From the NCBI RefSeq assembly GCF_001299475.1, contig NZ_CYUJ01000002.1, positions 186,001-250,000 on the forward strand: a stretch of 64,000 nt of DNA, written 5' to 3'. A program made the position numbers and the translations under genes. Shown here one piece after another: positions 1 through 8,024 of the stretch. This stretch comes from Neofamilia massiliensis. GTDB taxonomy: Bacteria > Bacillota > Clostridia > Tissierellales > Peptoniphilaceae. Within the stretch, counting starts at the first letter, position 1. Every line of letters begins with the position of its first letter. The notes below the pieces were generated by a model. It did no database searches, was not told the origin of the DNA, and saw only the letters and a list, made by a program, of their open reading frames with translations.

Positions 1-1
1 C

Positions 2-112
2 ACAGCAGGTAAAAATGCAAAAGCAATCCAAGAATATATCCAAAACCAATTAAAACAAGATCAGTTAAGCGAACAACTAACATTTGATGTAGTTGACCCT
101 TTTAAAGGGTAG
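2..112 (+). CDS. IS200/IS605-type transposase TnpA, C-terminal end (partial)
   Basis: The window opens inside a reading frame that runs 36 codons to a TAG stop. It encodes the helical tail usual in HUH Y1 transposases of the IS200 family, with an EYIQNQ block and a closing DPFKG. The catalytic HUH and tyrosine motifs would lie left of the window, so intactness cannot be judged. The sequence after the stop carries small palindromes and a strong hairpin, as expected at the right end of such an element. The family call rests on this short tail only. Confidence 0.65.
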   Translation, partial: TAGKNAKAIQEYIQNQLKQDQLSEQLTFDVVDPFKG

Positions 113-235
113 CAAGTAGAAGTTGCAAGTGGCGGACTAACCAACGCCATTGAGGCGTGGCTGGTAATACAGGCCCTTTGGGCCGCATGAGAAAAACCCC
201 CGGCTACGCCGGGGGATGATTATTAATTTGTGTTT
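113..235 (+). mobile_element. Right end of IS200/IS605-like element with hairpin
   Basis: After the transposase stop come small palindromes (cgcc...ggcg near 143-157, ggccctttgggcc at 172-184) and an 8-bp perfect stem at 197-204/208-215 with loop TAC, followed by an AT-rich stretch. IS200/IS605 elements end in imperfect palindromes recognised by TnpA on single-stranded DNA. The hairpin could also stop transcription. The exact outer boundary, about 220-240, cannot be fixed without an empty site. Confidence 0.55.
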
Positions 236-270
236 ATTGTTTTTATTAGTTTATTTTTTTAAGTTTCAAA

Positions 271-319
271 GGGGACACAGCTAAAACGTAATGGGACTGT
301 CCCTTGTGGCCTGTCCCCG
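271..319. repeat. GGGGAC-type dispersed repeat
   Basis: This block starts ggggacacagct and ends ctgtccccgt, with an internal gggactgtccc palindrome. The same ggggacacagct start recurs at 8975 and, inverted, at 2666-2677. A minimal palindrome GGGGACaGTCCCC stands at 1071-1083. All copies are intergenic, which suggests a REP-like family. No gene overlaps it. Confidence 0.6.
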
Positions 320-496
320 TGGGAACCAAGGTAATTCTTGCTAGCAAAATTATTGTTGTTAAAGCTTCGCCGTATGCTTAAGTTTTTTTGATGCTAAGTC
401 TTTTTTGTTAGCTTATTGATTGTGGTGGCTGTCGCCGTATTCTGACTATGTTTTTGTGTAATTACTTTTTCTTTTTAACATAATGACTTCCAGCTC

Positions 497-548
497 TTGG
501 GGAGGAGAACGAAGGGAAGCTCAAACTCCCTCATGTTCTCCTCCCCAA
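497..548. repeat. Large palindromic repeat, copy 1
   Basis: Left arm 497-517 (core GGGGAGGAGAAC then AAGGGA) pairs with right arm 527-548 (TCCCT then GTTCTCCTCCCC), with a loop of about 9 bases. The right flank reads cctctttttacaccct, as in copy 3. This is an intergenic hairpin unit of a three-copy family; see 880-930 and 1875-2029. Confidence 0.8.
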
Positions 549-879
549 ACCCCTCCTCTTTTTACACCCTGTAGAGCTCTTGCAGAGGGCTGATCGTTGT
601 GTTAGCAAAAATTATTGTTACTCGTTAACTTTTTGTATTTGGCAAAGTTGTTGGAGCTAACGCTAGCTTCGCCGTTTGAAGTAGTTTTTTTCTTCTTTGC
701 TCTATTTAATAATAAAATAATTAGAGCTATCGCTTTTTTATTTTTCAAATTTTAATCTTTTTATAAAATGTCACCACAACTCGCTAGTTAAGATACAGAA
801 ATTCTTTCCTAAACGGATTATGCCAATGGCGACAGCAAGCTTTCCGCAGGAACAGTTTAGGGTGAAAGGGGAGGAGGGT

Positions 880-930
880 CTCGGGAGGAGGCGATGAGGG
901 AGAATCTGACTCCCTTAGCCTCCTCCTGAG
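880..930. repeat. Large palindromic repeat, copy 2 (inverted orientation)
   Basis: Left arm 880-902 (CTCGGGAGGAGGC then GAGGGAG) pairs with right arm 910-930 (CTCCCT then GCCTCCTCCTGAG). The flank at about 830-870 (aagctttccgcaggaacag, then tttagggtg) is the reverse complement of the right flank of copy 3, so this copy is inserted in the opposite direction. Confidence 0.8.
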
Positions 931-1070
931 GGAGAGAGAATTATTTTTTTAAGAGAAAGACTATGCGTCACAATAAAGTTACAATATAGCGAAGCTAACC
1001 ACGATTAGCTAGTTAAGAGAAAAATTTTTGCTTATCAAAAACTTTTTTAACGGTGATAGTAATTTGAAAG

Positions 1071-1083
1071 GGGACAGTCCCCT
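1071..1083. repeat. Minimal GGGGAC/GTCCCC palindrome
   Basis: GGGGACaGTCCCC is a perfect 6-bp inverted repeat around one base. It has the same core as the repeats at 271-319 and 9048-9075. It lies just before the terminator-like hairpin at 1089. Confidence 0.55.
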
Positions 1084-1088
1084 TACGA

Positions 1089-1118
1089 GATGCTGGAAAA
1101 TAATCCAGCGTCTTTTTT
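1089..1118 (+). terminator. Rho-independent terminator-like hairpin
   Basis: Stem GATGCTGG (1089-1096) pairs with CCAGCGTC (1105-1112), with one mismatch, and is followed by a T-run. No clear gene precedes it. It may end read-through from the repeat region before the next promoter. Confidence 0.6.
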
Positions 1119-1127
1119 ATTTTGACC

Positions 1128-1156
1128 TTGTAATAGAACAAATGTTCTGATACAAT
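1128..1156 (+). promoter_or_regulatory. Promoter with embedded LexA-type (SOS) box
   Basis: A -35-like TTGTAA (1128-1133) and -10 TACAAT (1151-1156) are 17 bp apart. The spacer holds a perfect dyad AGAAC-AAAT-GTTCT at 1135-1148. Its GAAC-N4-GTTC core is the known Firmicutes LexA/DinR operator pattern, and its place between -35 and -10 suits repression. The promoter call is sequence-based. SOS control of the downstream gene is an inference. Confidence 0.6.
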
Positions 1157-1184
1157 ATATTTATCTTAACAAGGAGGACGATTT

Positions 1185-1664
1185 ATGAATTTTAATTTTG
1201 ATCTTTTTAATGAAGACTTTCAGTACATTATTCCAAAATACGATGATTATGGCGACGGAACTTTGATCTACACTTTTTCGTCTAAGGATGTTTATATTCC
1301 TAAAACTCTTTCTACTGTTTTGAAGAAGTTTTATTTTTTCCAATCTTTAGACAGAAAGGCCATTAACAAAAAGTTTAAAGATTTTGGTATTAAGGAAAAC
1401 GGCCCGATTTTTATTAAGTCTAGTGTCTTTGTAAAGGCAAAAGTGAGAAAGCCTAAGACTAAATCTGATGGCGCCTACGGTTATGTAAATTTAAAGGCCA
1501 TTAAGTTTTTAAATGAAAAAGGCGGCAGGGTCATTATCGGCCTAGATGACGGAAAGGAACTTGAGATTCTAGATAGGCTAGAGACGATTTCTAAAAACAT
1601 ATTCCTCGCCAAGGCCATGAAAGGTGCTTTTTCATCTGACGAAAGTGCTTTAGAGGTGGTCTAA
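1185..1664 (+). CDS. ComK-like protein (tentative)
   Basis: A 159-residue soluble protein with a strong binding site (aaggagga, 1171-1178) before its ATG. I see no signal peptide or membrane segment. The layout after residue 70 resembles ComK, the competence transcription factor: a PI(F/M)(I/V) segment, a K/R-rich stretch ending in YGYV, then GG-x-V-x-(I/F) followed by DGKELEI, and a tail like the NQVYRTAWLR-type helix. This is pattern similarity, not a proven family match. The gene stands alone between repeats and terminators. The LexA-type box in its promoter suggests DNA-damage induction. It could instead be an unrelated small regulator. Confidence 0.5.
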   Translation: MNFNFDLFNEDFQYIIPKYDDYGDGTLIYTFSSKDVYIPKTLSTVLKKFYFFQSLDRKAINKKFKDFGIKENGPIFIKSSVFVKAKVRKPKTKSDGAYGYVNLKAIKFLNEKGGRVIIGLDDGKELEILDRLETISKNIFLAKAMKGAFSSDESALEVV

Positions 1665-1695
1665 GTGAAAGTAAAAAAGTTTATAAGTGATTAAA

Positions 1696-1730
1696 AACCT
1701 GGAGACGACATTTCGCCCCAGGTTTTTTTG
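1696..1730 (+). terminator. Terminator of the ComK-like gene
   Basis: AACCTGG (1696-1702) pairs with CCAGGTT (1718-1724) and is followed by a run of T. It lies about 30 bases after the stop codon. Confidence 0.85.
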
Positions 1731-1874
1731 TGTTTTTATTTTTTAGCTTCGCTGTATGCTAAGTTTATTCTTACTCATTATTCTTTTTCTTAACTAAATG
1801 ATTTGTGGTAGCTTCGCCATTTTCTTAAACTACTTTAACGCAAACTCTTTTTCTTTGACTAACGAATCAACAAC

Positions 1875-2029
1875 CTCAGGAGGGGAACGAAGGGAGTTGA
1901 AGCCCTAGTCCAAATCTTTGATTTGGCTAACAGGTCTCATGCCAAGAATTCCCAATAGACCGACCAAAGGGAGAGTCGATTGGCTAGAATTCGACGGCCT
2001 AGTATTCTCCCTCATGTTCCCCTCCTGAG
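1875..2029. repeat. Large palindromic repeat, copy 3, with 110-bp internal insert
   Basis: Arm 1875-1896 (CTCAGGAGGGGAAC then AGGGAG) pairs with 2007-2029 (CTCCCT then GTTCCCCTCCTGAG). Here the arms are split by about 110 bp. Part of that insert (1960-2000, ccgaccaaag to ttcgacggcct) is repeated inverted at 8991-9032. A second piece (gccctagtccaaat) matches near 9098-9115. A 60-codon open frame here looks like chance over the repeat. Confidence 0.8.
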
Positions 2030-2380
2030 ACCCTCCCTTTCTTACACCCTAAACTGTTCCTGCGGAAAGCTGCTTCGCCGTTTGCAAAATTTAATTAGGA
2101 AAAAAGTTCAATTTTTTAACTTGCGAGTTGTGGTGCTTCGCCGTTTGCGAAAGTTATTGTGACGCAAAGTCTTTTTTATTAGCTAGTGAGTTGGGGTAGC
2201 TGTCGCTGTTGGCATATTTTATTTTCGTTCTTAACTTATTTTTTTTAGCCTGCGACTTGTGGTAGCTTTGCCGTATTTGAAATTAATTCTGAAACAAAGT
2301 TTTGTGAATATAAAAAAAGGAGACAACCTTTTAGGGTTATCTCTTTTAGTGATTACTTATATTAGAAGTTAAAATTTTTA

Positions 2381-2409
2381 TTGCACTTTGTCCAAACTAC
2401 ATTTATAAT
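2381..2409 (+). promoter_or_regulatory. Strong sigma-A-type promoter for small RNA
   Basis: TTGCAC (2381-2386) and a consensus TATAAT (2404-2409) are separated by exactly 17 bp. No open reading frame with a binding site follows, so it most likely drives the structured transcript starting near 2416. Confidence 0.7.
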
Positions 2410-2415
2410 GAAGTT

Positions 2416-2510
2416 GATAAAGATAACTTGTGAGGGGTAAACACTGGGTCCCAAAATGGGGTAGATGTTAATACACTCTACATTCCTACGTGCCTGGGGT
2501 TATCTTTTTT
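2416..2510 (+). ncRNA. Candidate small structured RNA, family unknown
   Basis: About 95 bases lie between a consensus promoter and a T-run. A 9-bp closing stem joins AAAGATAAC (2419-2427) to GTTATCTTT (2499-2507), and its 3' side merges with the T-run as in a terminator. Inside is a second hairpin, GTAGA-TGT-taat-ACA-c-TCTAC (2461-2480). A GGGTCCC palindrome lies before it. I find no SRP RNA tetraloop region, 6S RNA layout or tmRNA features. The next gene starts about 480 bases downstream, so a cis-leader role is unlikely. Confidence 0.55.
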
Positions 2511-2993
2511 TATTTCATCTATTATAAATTGATTTGGTCAATTATTCACTTATTAAGCAAAACTTAATATCTCAAAGATTTTGAACTATTAGGAATTTCC
2601 TAAGAGTTGATTTTGAACTCTTAAGTAAAACTTAATAGTTGATTTTTGAATGGAGACGTTTCTTTAGCTGTGTCCCCGTTTTAAACAAAAAATTTCAATT
2701 TCACAAAAAAAAAAAGAAAACTTAAATGATAATTTAAAACTGGTCTACTATTTTATAATAATATTTAGAAATGAGAGGCTATCATTTTTTCTAACTTTTT
2801 TCTCCAGACATTTCTATTTTGTATCTACTAATTTAAAATAACTTTTTTATGGCATAGTTAAATTTTTTCCCTTATTTTAATTTTGTCCAAGACTAAAAAA
2901 CTTTTATAATTTAACTGTTGCAAAATGGTATGATTAGGAGTAAAATGAAAAATGTAAACGTTTATCGCGAATAGAATTAGGAGGTTTGGAAGA

Positions 2994-5900
2994 ATGAAAA
3001 GAAGATTATCATTAGTTTTAGCATTACTTATGATTTTCTCAAGTGTAGTTCCAGTTTTAGCTAAGACCACAGATGAAAAAATTCAGTGGCTTGTTGATAG
3101 GAATTACGTAGAAGGATATGAAGATGGCAGTTTAAAACTTGAAAACAAAATAACTAGGGCAGAAATGGCCAAGATGGTTATTAAAATCAAAGACAAAAAG
3201 GACTTAGCCGATCAATTAAAAGACATAAAGTCTAAATTTAATGATGTAGACCTTGATCATTGGGCTAATGGTTATATTAATGCTGCCGTAAAAGAAGGCT
3301 ATATTAAAGGTTACGAGGATGGAAGCTTTAGACCAGATAGTTTTATTACTAATGAAGAAGTTATAACAATTATTGCAAGGCTTCATCCTGATTTTATAGA
3401 AGACAAAATTTTAGGCACAGATTGGTCTAAACAATTTGTAGACTTTGCTGGCAAATCTAATTTATTAGATGGAGTAGTTATAGGAGATTCTTTAAAAGAT
3501 TATGCCCTAAGAAGGACAACGTTTGAAATTTTCTATAATTATTTACATGAACTTATTAATAGGATGGATAGGATAGCAAAAGCTGAAAGAGAAAAAGAAA
3601 AATCTTCTAACAATGGCTTTTTCGATTTTCTATTTCCTTATATAGGTGGAAATTATTGGAATCCAGATCCTAGACCAGATAGGCCATCTAGACCAAGTGA
3701 ACCAACAGAACCAAGTGAACCAACTGATCCAACTGATCCAACTGAACCAGTTAAAAAGGTTAAAGTAACTTTTGACTCAAACGGTGGAAGCAAAGTTGAA
3801 GCTGTAGAAGTTGAAAAGGGAAAGACTGTAGAAAAGCCAGCAGATCCGACAAGAGAAGGATTTGAATTTGTTGGTTGGTATTTAGGAAATGAAAAATTTG
3901 ATTTTGCAAGTCCAGTAAATGAAAATATTACACTTAAAGCAGTTTGGTCTCAAATTGAACCAGCTGAAGAACTTATTTTTAAACCAGCATTAGGCACAAG
4001 ATCTTTTGTAGATGAAGCTGAAGTTGAAATTTCTTTAGGAGTTGTAAACAAGGAAGGCGAAGACCTAACTTCTGAAACAGAATTTACAGCAGAAAATCTT
4101 CCAGAAGGCCTAGAAATTGCAGGCAATCATATAATAGGAACATTAGAACCATTAACATGGGAAGAAAATGAAACTGAAAGAGAATTTAAAGTTTCTGTAA
4201 CTGCTAAATCAAATGGCTTAGAAGTTACAGAAGAAATTACAATTGTTATTAGAAAAGCAGCAGACAAAACCGAATTAGAAAAGGCTTTAGAAAAAGCTAA
4301 AGCACTAACACCAGCTGATACAACAAGTGAAGATGGCACAGATGTTCCTACAGATGAAACATGGGTAACACAAGATGTCCAAGATATTTTAGATAGTAAA
4401 ATAAAATCTGCTGAAAATGCAATGAAAGACAAAAGCGCTACACAAAAACAAGTAGACGATGCAACTAAAGCACTAAATGACGCAATTGAAGCTTATAATC
4501 CACAAAAAGGAACAAAAGCTCCAGAAATGCTAACAGTAACTTTCGACTCAAATGGTGGTAGTGAAGTAGAAGCTATTGAAGTTGAAAAGGGAAAGACTGT
4601 AGAAAAACCAGATGATCCAACAAAAGACGACTTAACATTTGAAGGTTGGTTCTTGGAAGGCGTAGAATTTGACTTTACAAAACCAATAGATGAAAATATC
4701 ACTTTAAAAGCTAGATGGTCAACAGACTTGACACCAATTGAACCAATTCTAACAATTGCAATTGATGAAATTGGACCAAGAGTTTTTGACGAAAAAGCGG
4801 AAGTAATAATTCCACTTACAGTTAGAAATGACGAAAAAGAAATTGTACAAGCAGATTTAACTGCTCAAGGACTTCCACAAGGTTTAGAGCTTAAAGATGG
4901 AAAAATTCAAGGAACACTTGAAGCTTTTGACTGGAAAGATGGCGAAACTGAAAGACCATTTACTGTTAAAGTTACAGCTAAATTAGATAGCGCAGAAGCC
5001 AGCCAAGAATTTGTTCTAACAGTAAAGAGAGAATTAAAAGACTTTAATATAACTTACAAATTTGTAAGTGGCACTGAAGGAAAAGAATTACCTGACCAAG
5101 TAAAAGCTCTTCTTCCAGAAAGTGGAACAGCCAAAGAAGGAAGCAATGTTAGTCCTGCAAGTCTTGAAAAAACAGAAGTTATAATAGAAACTGAAACAGA
5201 AGTAGGCAAGTGGACCTTTAAAGGTTTTGAACCAGCTCAAGTAGATTCGATAGAAGCTAATACAGAATTTATAGGAACTTGGGAATACGAAAAGATTCCA
5301 ATGAGTGAATACTATAAACCTGTCGGCGGAAAAATGACTTGGGTAAAGAGAAAAGACCAATTTGACCATAATAAACCTAGAATATCGATAGTTGATGTTA
5401 CTAATTCTATTATTTATAACTCTCCAAGTATTGTTAGACGTGGATCTAATTATCCTTCTAAACTAATTAATTGGATTAATGATGGTAAGTACTCAAAAGG
5501 AACTATAGTAGAAATACCAATAACAATTAATTATAAGGATGGATCAAGTGAAGATGTTATTGTAAAAGTAAAAATAGTTTCTAGGGTAGGAGATCCATTT
5601 TACGATCAAGCATTAAATGAAAAATATACTGCAGAAGCTAGTGAGTTGATAAAGAAAGTTGGCGAAGATTTAGATATAGCAGATATTTACAAGTCAATTA
5701 AATTTAATTCACCAGAAGATGATAGAATAGACAATCAAGGGAAAACAGAGGTTAAAGCTGAAGACCTTGATGCAGTTAATAAAGCTACAGAGCCTGGAGA
5801 TTATTTTGTAACTTATACTATAACTTACGCAGATAAGACAACTCAAGAAGTAAAAGTTAAGGTAAAAGTTGTTGATGACATAGAGTACAAGATTGAATAC

Positions 5901-6707
5901 AGCTTCCAAGCTGCTGATGGAAGCAACTTACCAGACCAAGTAAAAGCTTTAGTTCCAGCAAGTAAAGTTATTGAAAAAGGGGAAAAAATTCAAGCCCAAC
6001 AACCATCACAAACAGAATATTTAGTAGAAACATTAACTGAAGTAGGAAAATGGATCTTTACAGGATATAAATTAGATGAAGCAAATTCAACTGAAGATAA
6101 TTTTAAGTTTATAGGAACCTGGGTCTATAAAAATATTCCAATGAATGAATTTTATAAACCTGAGGGAATGAAAATTACTTCAAAAGACCTATTTGATATG
6201 GGCAATGGAGAGTACAATTCTCATAATTTTAGAAAATTAATAAGCTATAACTCTCCTCAATCATCATTTACTACTGTGTCAGAAATTAGCTGTAGTAGAG
6301 TAATAAAAAGGTTGAAAGCTGGAAAAGAAAAAATCGGTACTGAATTAAAGGCGGAAATTACTCTAAAATATAAAGATGGAACTGAGACAACAGTTCCAAT
6401 AATAGTTAAAGTGTCTAATGAAAACACTAAATATACTAGTCCACTAAGTGAACAATTCAAACCTTATTCAATTATAGTTGAAAAGAAAACTACTGATGAA
6501 TTTACAAATCATACTTTCCGTAATGCTATAAACTTTAACTCTCCTGAATATCTAAGAATAGATAGACAAGGATTTGAAATAACAGATCAACCAGGTTATA
6601 AAAATATAAAATCAAAAAAACCAGGTGACTACACTGTAAACTATAAAATCACTTATATTGATAATTCTTTTACCGAAATAGATGTTACAATCAGAGTTGT
6701 TGAATAA
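2994..6707 (+). CDS. SLH-domain surface protein with InlB-B and SHIRT-like repeats
   Basis: A 1237-residue secreted protein. Residues 1-23 are a signal peptide (cut near VLA/K). Three SLH domains follow at about 24-65, 80-130 and 140-190; these bind pyruvylated wall polymer. Residues 220-252 are a Pro/Glu/Thr linker with PSEPTEP repeats. Two InlB B-type repeats (VTFDSNGG to LKAxW) lie at about 256-318 and 513-575, with an Ig-like segment and a FIVAR-like helix bundle (about 423-502) between them. Two SHIRT-like modules (YKFVSGTEGKELPDQV at about 688 and a related copy near 965) alternate with Rib-like segments (PGDYFVTYTITY). There is no LPXTG sorting signal, so anchoring is by SLH. The start has ttaggaggt. 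Likely adhesin or S-layer-associated protein; ligand unknown. Confidence 0.88.
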   Translation: MKRRLSLVLALLMIFSSVVPVLAKTTDEKIQWLVDRNYVEGYEDGSLKLENKITRAEMAKMVIKIKDKKDLADQLKDIKSKFNDVDLDHWANGYINAAVKEGYIKGYEDGSFRPDSFITNEEVITIIARLHPDFIEDKILGTDWSKQFVDFAGKSNLLDGVVIGDSLKDYALRRTTFEIFYNYLHELINRMDRIAKAEREKEKSSNNGFFDFLFPYIGGNYWNPDPRPDRPSRPSEPTEPSEPTDPTDPTEPVKKVKVTFDSNGGSKVEAVEVEKGKTVEKPADPTREGFEFVGWYLGNEKFDFASPVNENITLKAVWSQIEPAEELIFKPALGTRSFVDEAEVEISLGVVNKEGEDLTSETEFTAENLPEGLEIAGNHIIGTLEPLTWEENETEREFKVSVTAKSNGLEVTEEITIVIRKAADKTELEKALEKAKALTPADTTSEDGTDVPTDETWVTQDVQDILDSKIKSAENAMKDKSATQKQVDDATKALNDAIEAYNPQKGTKAPEMLTVTFDSNGGSEVEAIEVEKGKTVEKPDDPTKDDLTFEGWFLEGVEFDFTKPIDENITLKARWSTDLTPIEPILTIAIDEIGPRVFDEKAEVIIPLTVRNDEKEIVQADLTAQGLPQGLELKDGKIQGTLEAFDWKDGETERPFTVKVTAKLDSAEASQEFVLTVKRELKDFNITYKFVSGTEGKELPDQVKALLPESGTAKEGSNVSPASLEKTEVIIETETEVGKWTFKGFEPAQVDSIEANTEFIGTWEYEKIPMSEYYKPVGGKMTWVKRKDQFDHNKPRISIVDVTNSIIYNSPSIVRRGSNYPSKLINWINDGKYSKGTIVEIPITINYKDGSSEDVIVKVKIVSRVGDPFYDQALNEKYTAEASELIKKVGEDLDIADIYKSIKFNSPEDDRIDNQGKTEVKAEDLDAVNKATEPGDYFVTYTITYADKTTQEVKVKVKVVDDIEYKIEYSFQAADGSNLPDQVKALVPASKVIEKGEKIQAQQPSQTEYLVETLTEVGKWIFTGYKLDEANSTEDNFKFIGTWVYKNIPMNEFYKPEGMKITSKDLFDMGNGEYNSHNFRKLISYNSPQSSFTTVSEISCSRVIKRLKAGKEKIGTELKAEITLKYKDGTETTVPIIVKVSNENTKYTSPLSEQFKPYSIIVEKKTTDEFTNHTFRNAINFNSPEYLRIDRQGFEITDQPGYKNIKSKKPGDYTVNYKITYIDNSFTEIDVTIRVVE

Positions 6708-6731
6708 TTAAAGTAAAAAACTAAAACTAGA

Positions 6732-6764
6732 AAAGATAGGTGCAAAATGTGCCTATCTTTTTTA
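6732..6764 (+). terminator. Terminator of the SLH protein gene
   Basis: AAAGATAGG (6732-6740) pairs with CCTATCTTT (6752-6760) around an 11-base loop and is followed by T residues. Confidence 0.85.
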
Positions 6765-6838
6765 TCTTTAAATCACCACAAAATTGGGTAGATTTTAAAT
6801 AGAAATTTATTTGAACTTGAAATTTAAGGAGAGTTAAG

Positions 6839-7276
6839 TTGATAAGAAAAGCTGACAAAGATGATGCAAAAGTTTTGGCGGATTTGGCTTTGAATATTTT
6901 CGATGGAGCTAGTAGAGATGAGCTTATAAAAGAGTTTGAAGATTTTGCTGGTGATGAAAATATTGTTTCTTTTATAAAATTTATTGGAGACGAAGTTGTT
7001 GGTTTTGCCCAGTGTGGTCTGCGCTTTGACTATGTTGAAGGCTGCGAAAATTCTCCTGTTGCATATCTAGAGGGAATTTATGTCAAAGAAGCCTTTAGAA
7101 AGAAAAACATTGGAAGAGATTTAGTTATGGCTTGCGAAAAATGGGCCAGAGATAAAGGTGTTTACGAATTTGCCAGTGACTGTCAGTTTGATAATATTTC
7201 TAGCTACAATTTTCACTTAGCCCTTGGCTTTAAAGAAGTTGGGAGAATTATTGCTTTTAAAAAAGATTTAAAATAA
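6839..7276 (+). CDS. AAC(6')-like GNAT acetyltransferase
   Basis: A 145-residue single-domain GNAT enzyme using acetyl-CoA. It starts at TTG with aaggagag six bases upstream. The segment FAQCGLRFDYVEGCENSPVA then YLEGIYV, the acetyl-CoA loop RKKNIGRDLV, and the end FASDCQFDNISSYNFHLALG match the AAC(6')-Ic/Iz group, which acetylates the 6'-amino group of aminoglycosides. Length equals that family. The gene is monocistronic, between two terminators. The family call is firm; resistance activity is an inference, because chromosomal relatives can have other amine substrates. Confidence 0.78.
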   Translation: MIRKADKDDAKVLADLALNIFDGASRDELIKEFEDFAGDENIVSFIKFIGDEVVGFAQCGLRFDYVEGCENSPVAYLEGIYVKEAFRKKNIGRDLVMACEKWARDKGVYEFASDCQFDNISSYNFHLALGFKEVGRIIAFKKDLK

Positions 7277-7279
7277 AAA

Positions 7280-7315
7280 AAGGCTGGAACTTTAATTCCA
7301 TGCCTTATTTTTTTA
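7280..7315. terminator. Shared terminator between convergent genes
   Basis: Stem AAGGC-t-GGAA pairs with TTCCA-t-GCCTT, with A-runs and T-runs on both sides. It can serve the acetyltransferase and the convergent TetR gene. Confidence 0.7.
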
Positions 7316-7876
7316 TAAGATTGGATCTATAACTGCTTTAAAATATTTGTCTAGGTCTTTTGCTGGGTATTTTTTTCCATCTTTTATCCACCACAAAATC
7401 ATTTCTACAAAGCTTGTGGAGATGTGGTTGATTAGAAAGTCTTCTGGGACATTTTTATTTTTTCTTTCTTGAAGATTTATATATTGGGATTTTATTAGGT
7501 TTTTGAGGCTGTCTTTAAAGTAGCGGAGAAATATTTCATTACTTTCGCAGGCTAGGAGGGATAAAATTTTGTGGTCGTTTTTTTCTAGGTGTTGCAAGAG
7601 ATGAGAAAAGACTGACTTAGGGGCGGACTTCTGCGAGTAAAGGCCAGTGACTGAATTTTTGTCTACTGCAGTTTCTAGAACATGAGAAAATAGTTCTTGG
7701 CAGATTTCGCTTAGGAGTTGGTCCTTGGTTTCAAAATGGGCATAAAATGTGGACCTGCCAATATTTGCCTTGTCAATTATTTCTTGGACTGTTATTTTGT
7801 TATAATTTTTTTCTTCTAAAAGAAAACTAAAGGCTGTAAAAATTGCCTGTCTGGTTTTTTCTTGGCGTCTATCCAT
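7313..7876 (-). CDS. TetR/AcrR-family transcriptional regulator
   Basis: 187 residues from an ATG preceded by GGAG; an in-frame TTG four codons upstream lies on that binding site and is less likely. Residues about 5-60 are the TetR helix-turn-helix (ITVQEIIDKANIGRSTFYAH). The remainder is an all-helical ligand and dimer domain of the TetR_C type with WWIKDGKKYP. It is divergent from the EamA transporter at 8025. The 148-bp gap carries TTGTTC (7903) and GAACAA (7968) in inverted order and a GTATAATAC dyad (7910). It probably represses itself and the transporter; the ligand is unknown. Confidence 0.88.
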   Translation of the reverse strand: MDRRQEKTRQAIFTAFSFLLEEKNYNKITVQEIIDKANIGRSTFYAHFETKDQLLSEICQELFSHVLETAVDKNSVTGLYSQKSAPKSVFSHLLQHLEKNDHKILSLLACESNEIFLRYFKDSLKNLIKSQYINLQERKNKNVPEDFLINHISTSFVEMILWWIKDGKKYPAKDLDKYFKAVIDPIL

Positions 7877-8024
7877 TTTAATCTCCAATCAATTTTTAAG
7901 ATTTGTTCAGTATAATACATTTTCAAAGATTTACTTATTATTTTAATAATTTTTTCATGATACAATCGAACAAAGTGTACGATATTATACAAATATTACA
8001 TCTTTATTTTAGGAGTGTCAAGAA

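Larger units (their letters stand above)
363..2276. repeat. Scattered short cttcgccgt-type motifs
   Basis: About nine copies of a short motif (agCTTCGCCGTatgct and variants) occur in the same orientation near 365, 431, 667, 1747, 1812, 2073, 2136, 2203 and 2266. They are often preceded by ttgtggt and followed by T-rich tracts. Several are framed by AGC/GCT and could form small hairpins. They surround the larger palindromes and look like decayed units of one repetitive element. Apart from the gene at 1185-1664 I see no convincing coding sequence between 113 and 2990. Confidence 0.5.

Noticed and set aside
1980-2162. 60-codon open frame in the repeat region
   Set aside because: It lies over an arm of the palindromic repeat and cttcgccgt motifs, has no binding site and gives a biased Arg/Leu-rich peptide; most likely chance.
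360-2290. CRISPR array
   Set aside because: The short repeated motifs are degenerate, irregularly spaced (tens to hundreds of bases) and without uniform spacers or cas genes.
2416-2510. SRP RNA, 6S RNA or a riboswitch
   Set aside because: The SRP GGAA-type apical region and the long 6S central bubble are missing, and no gene follows closely enough for cis control.
2858-3070. 70-codon open frame on the minus strand
   Set aside because: It covers the promoter and signal peptide of the SLH gene in the opposite strand and has no binding site.
4127-6460. Several minus-strand frames inside the 1237-residue protein gene
   Set aside because: They mirror the low-complexity, repeat-rich coding strand and lack start signals.
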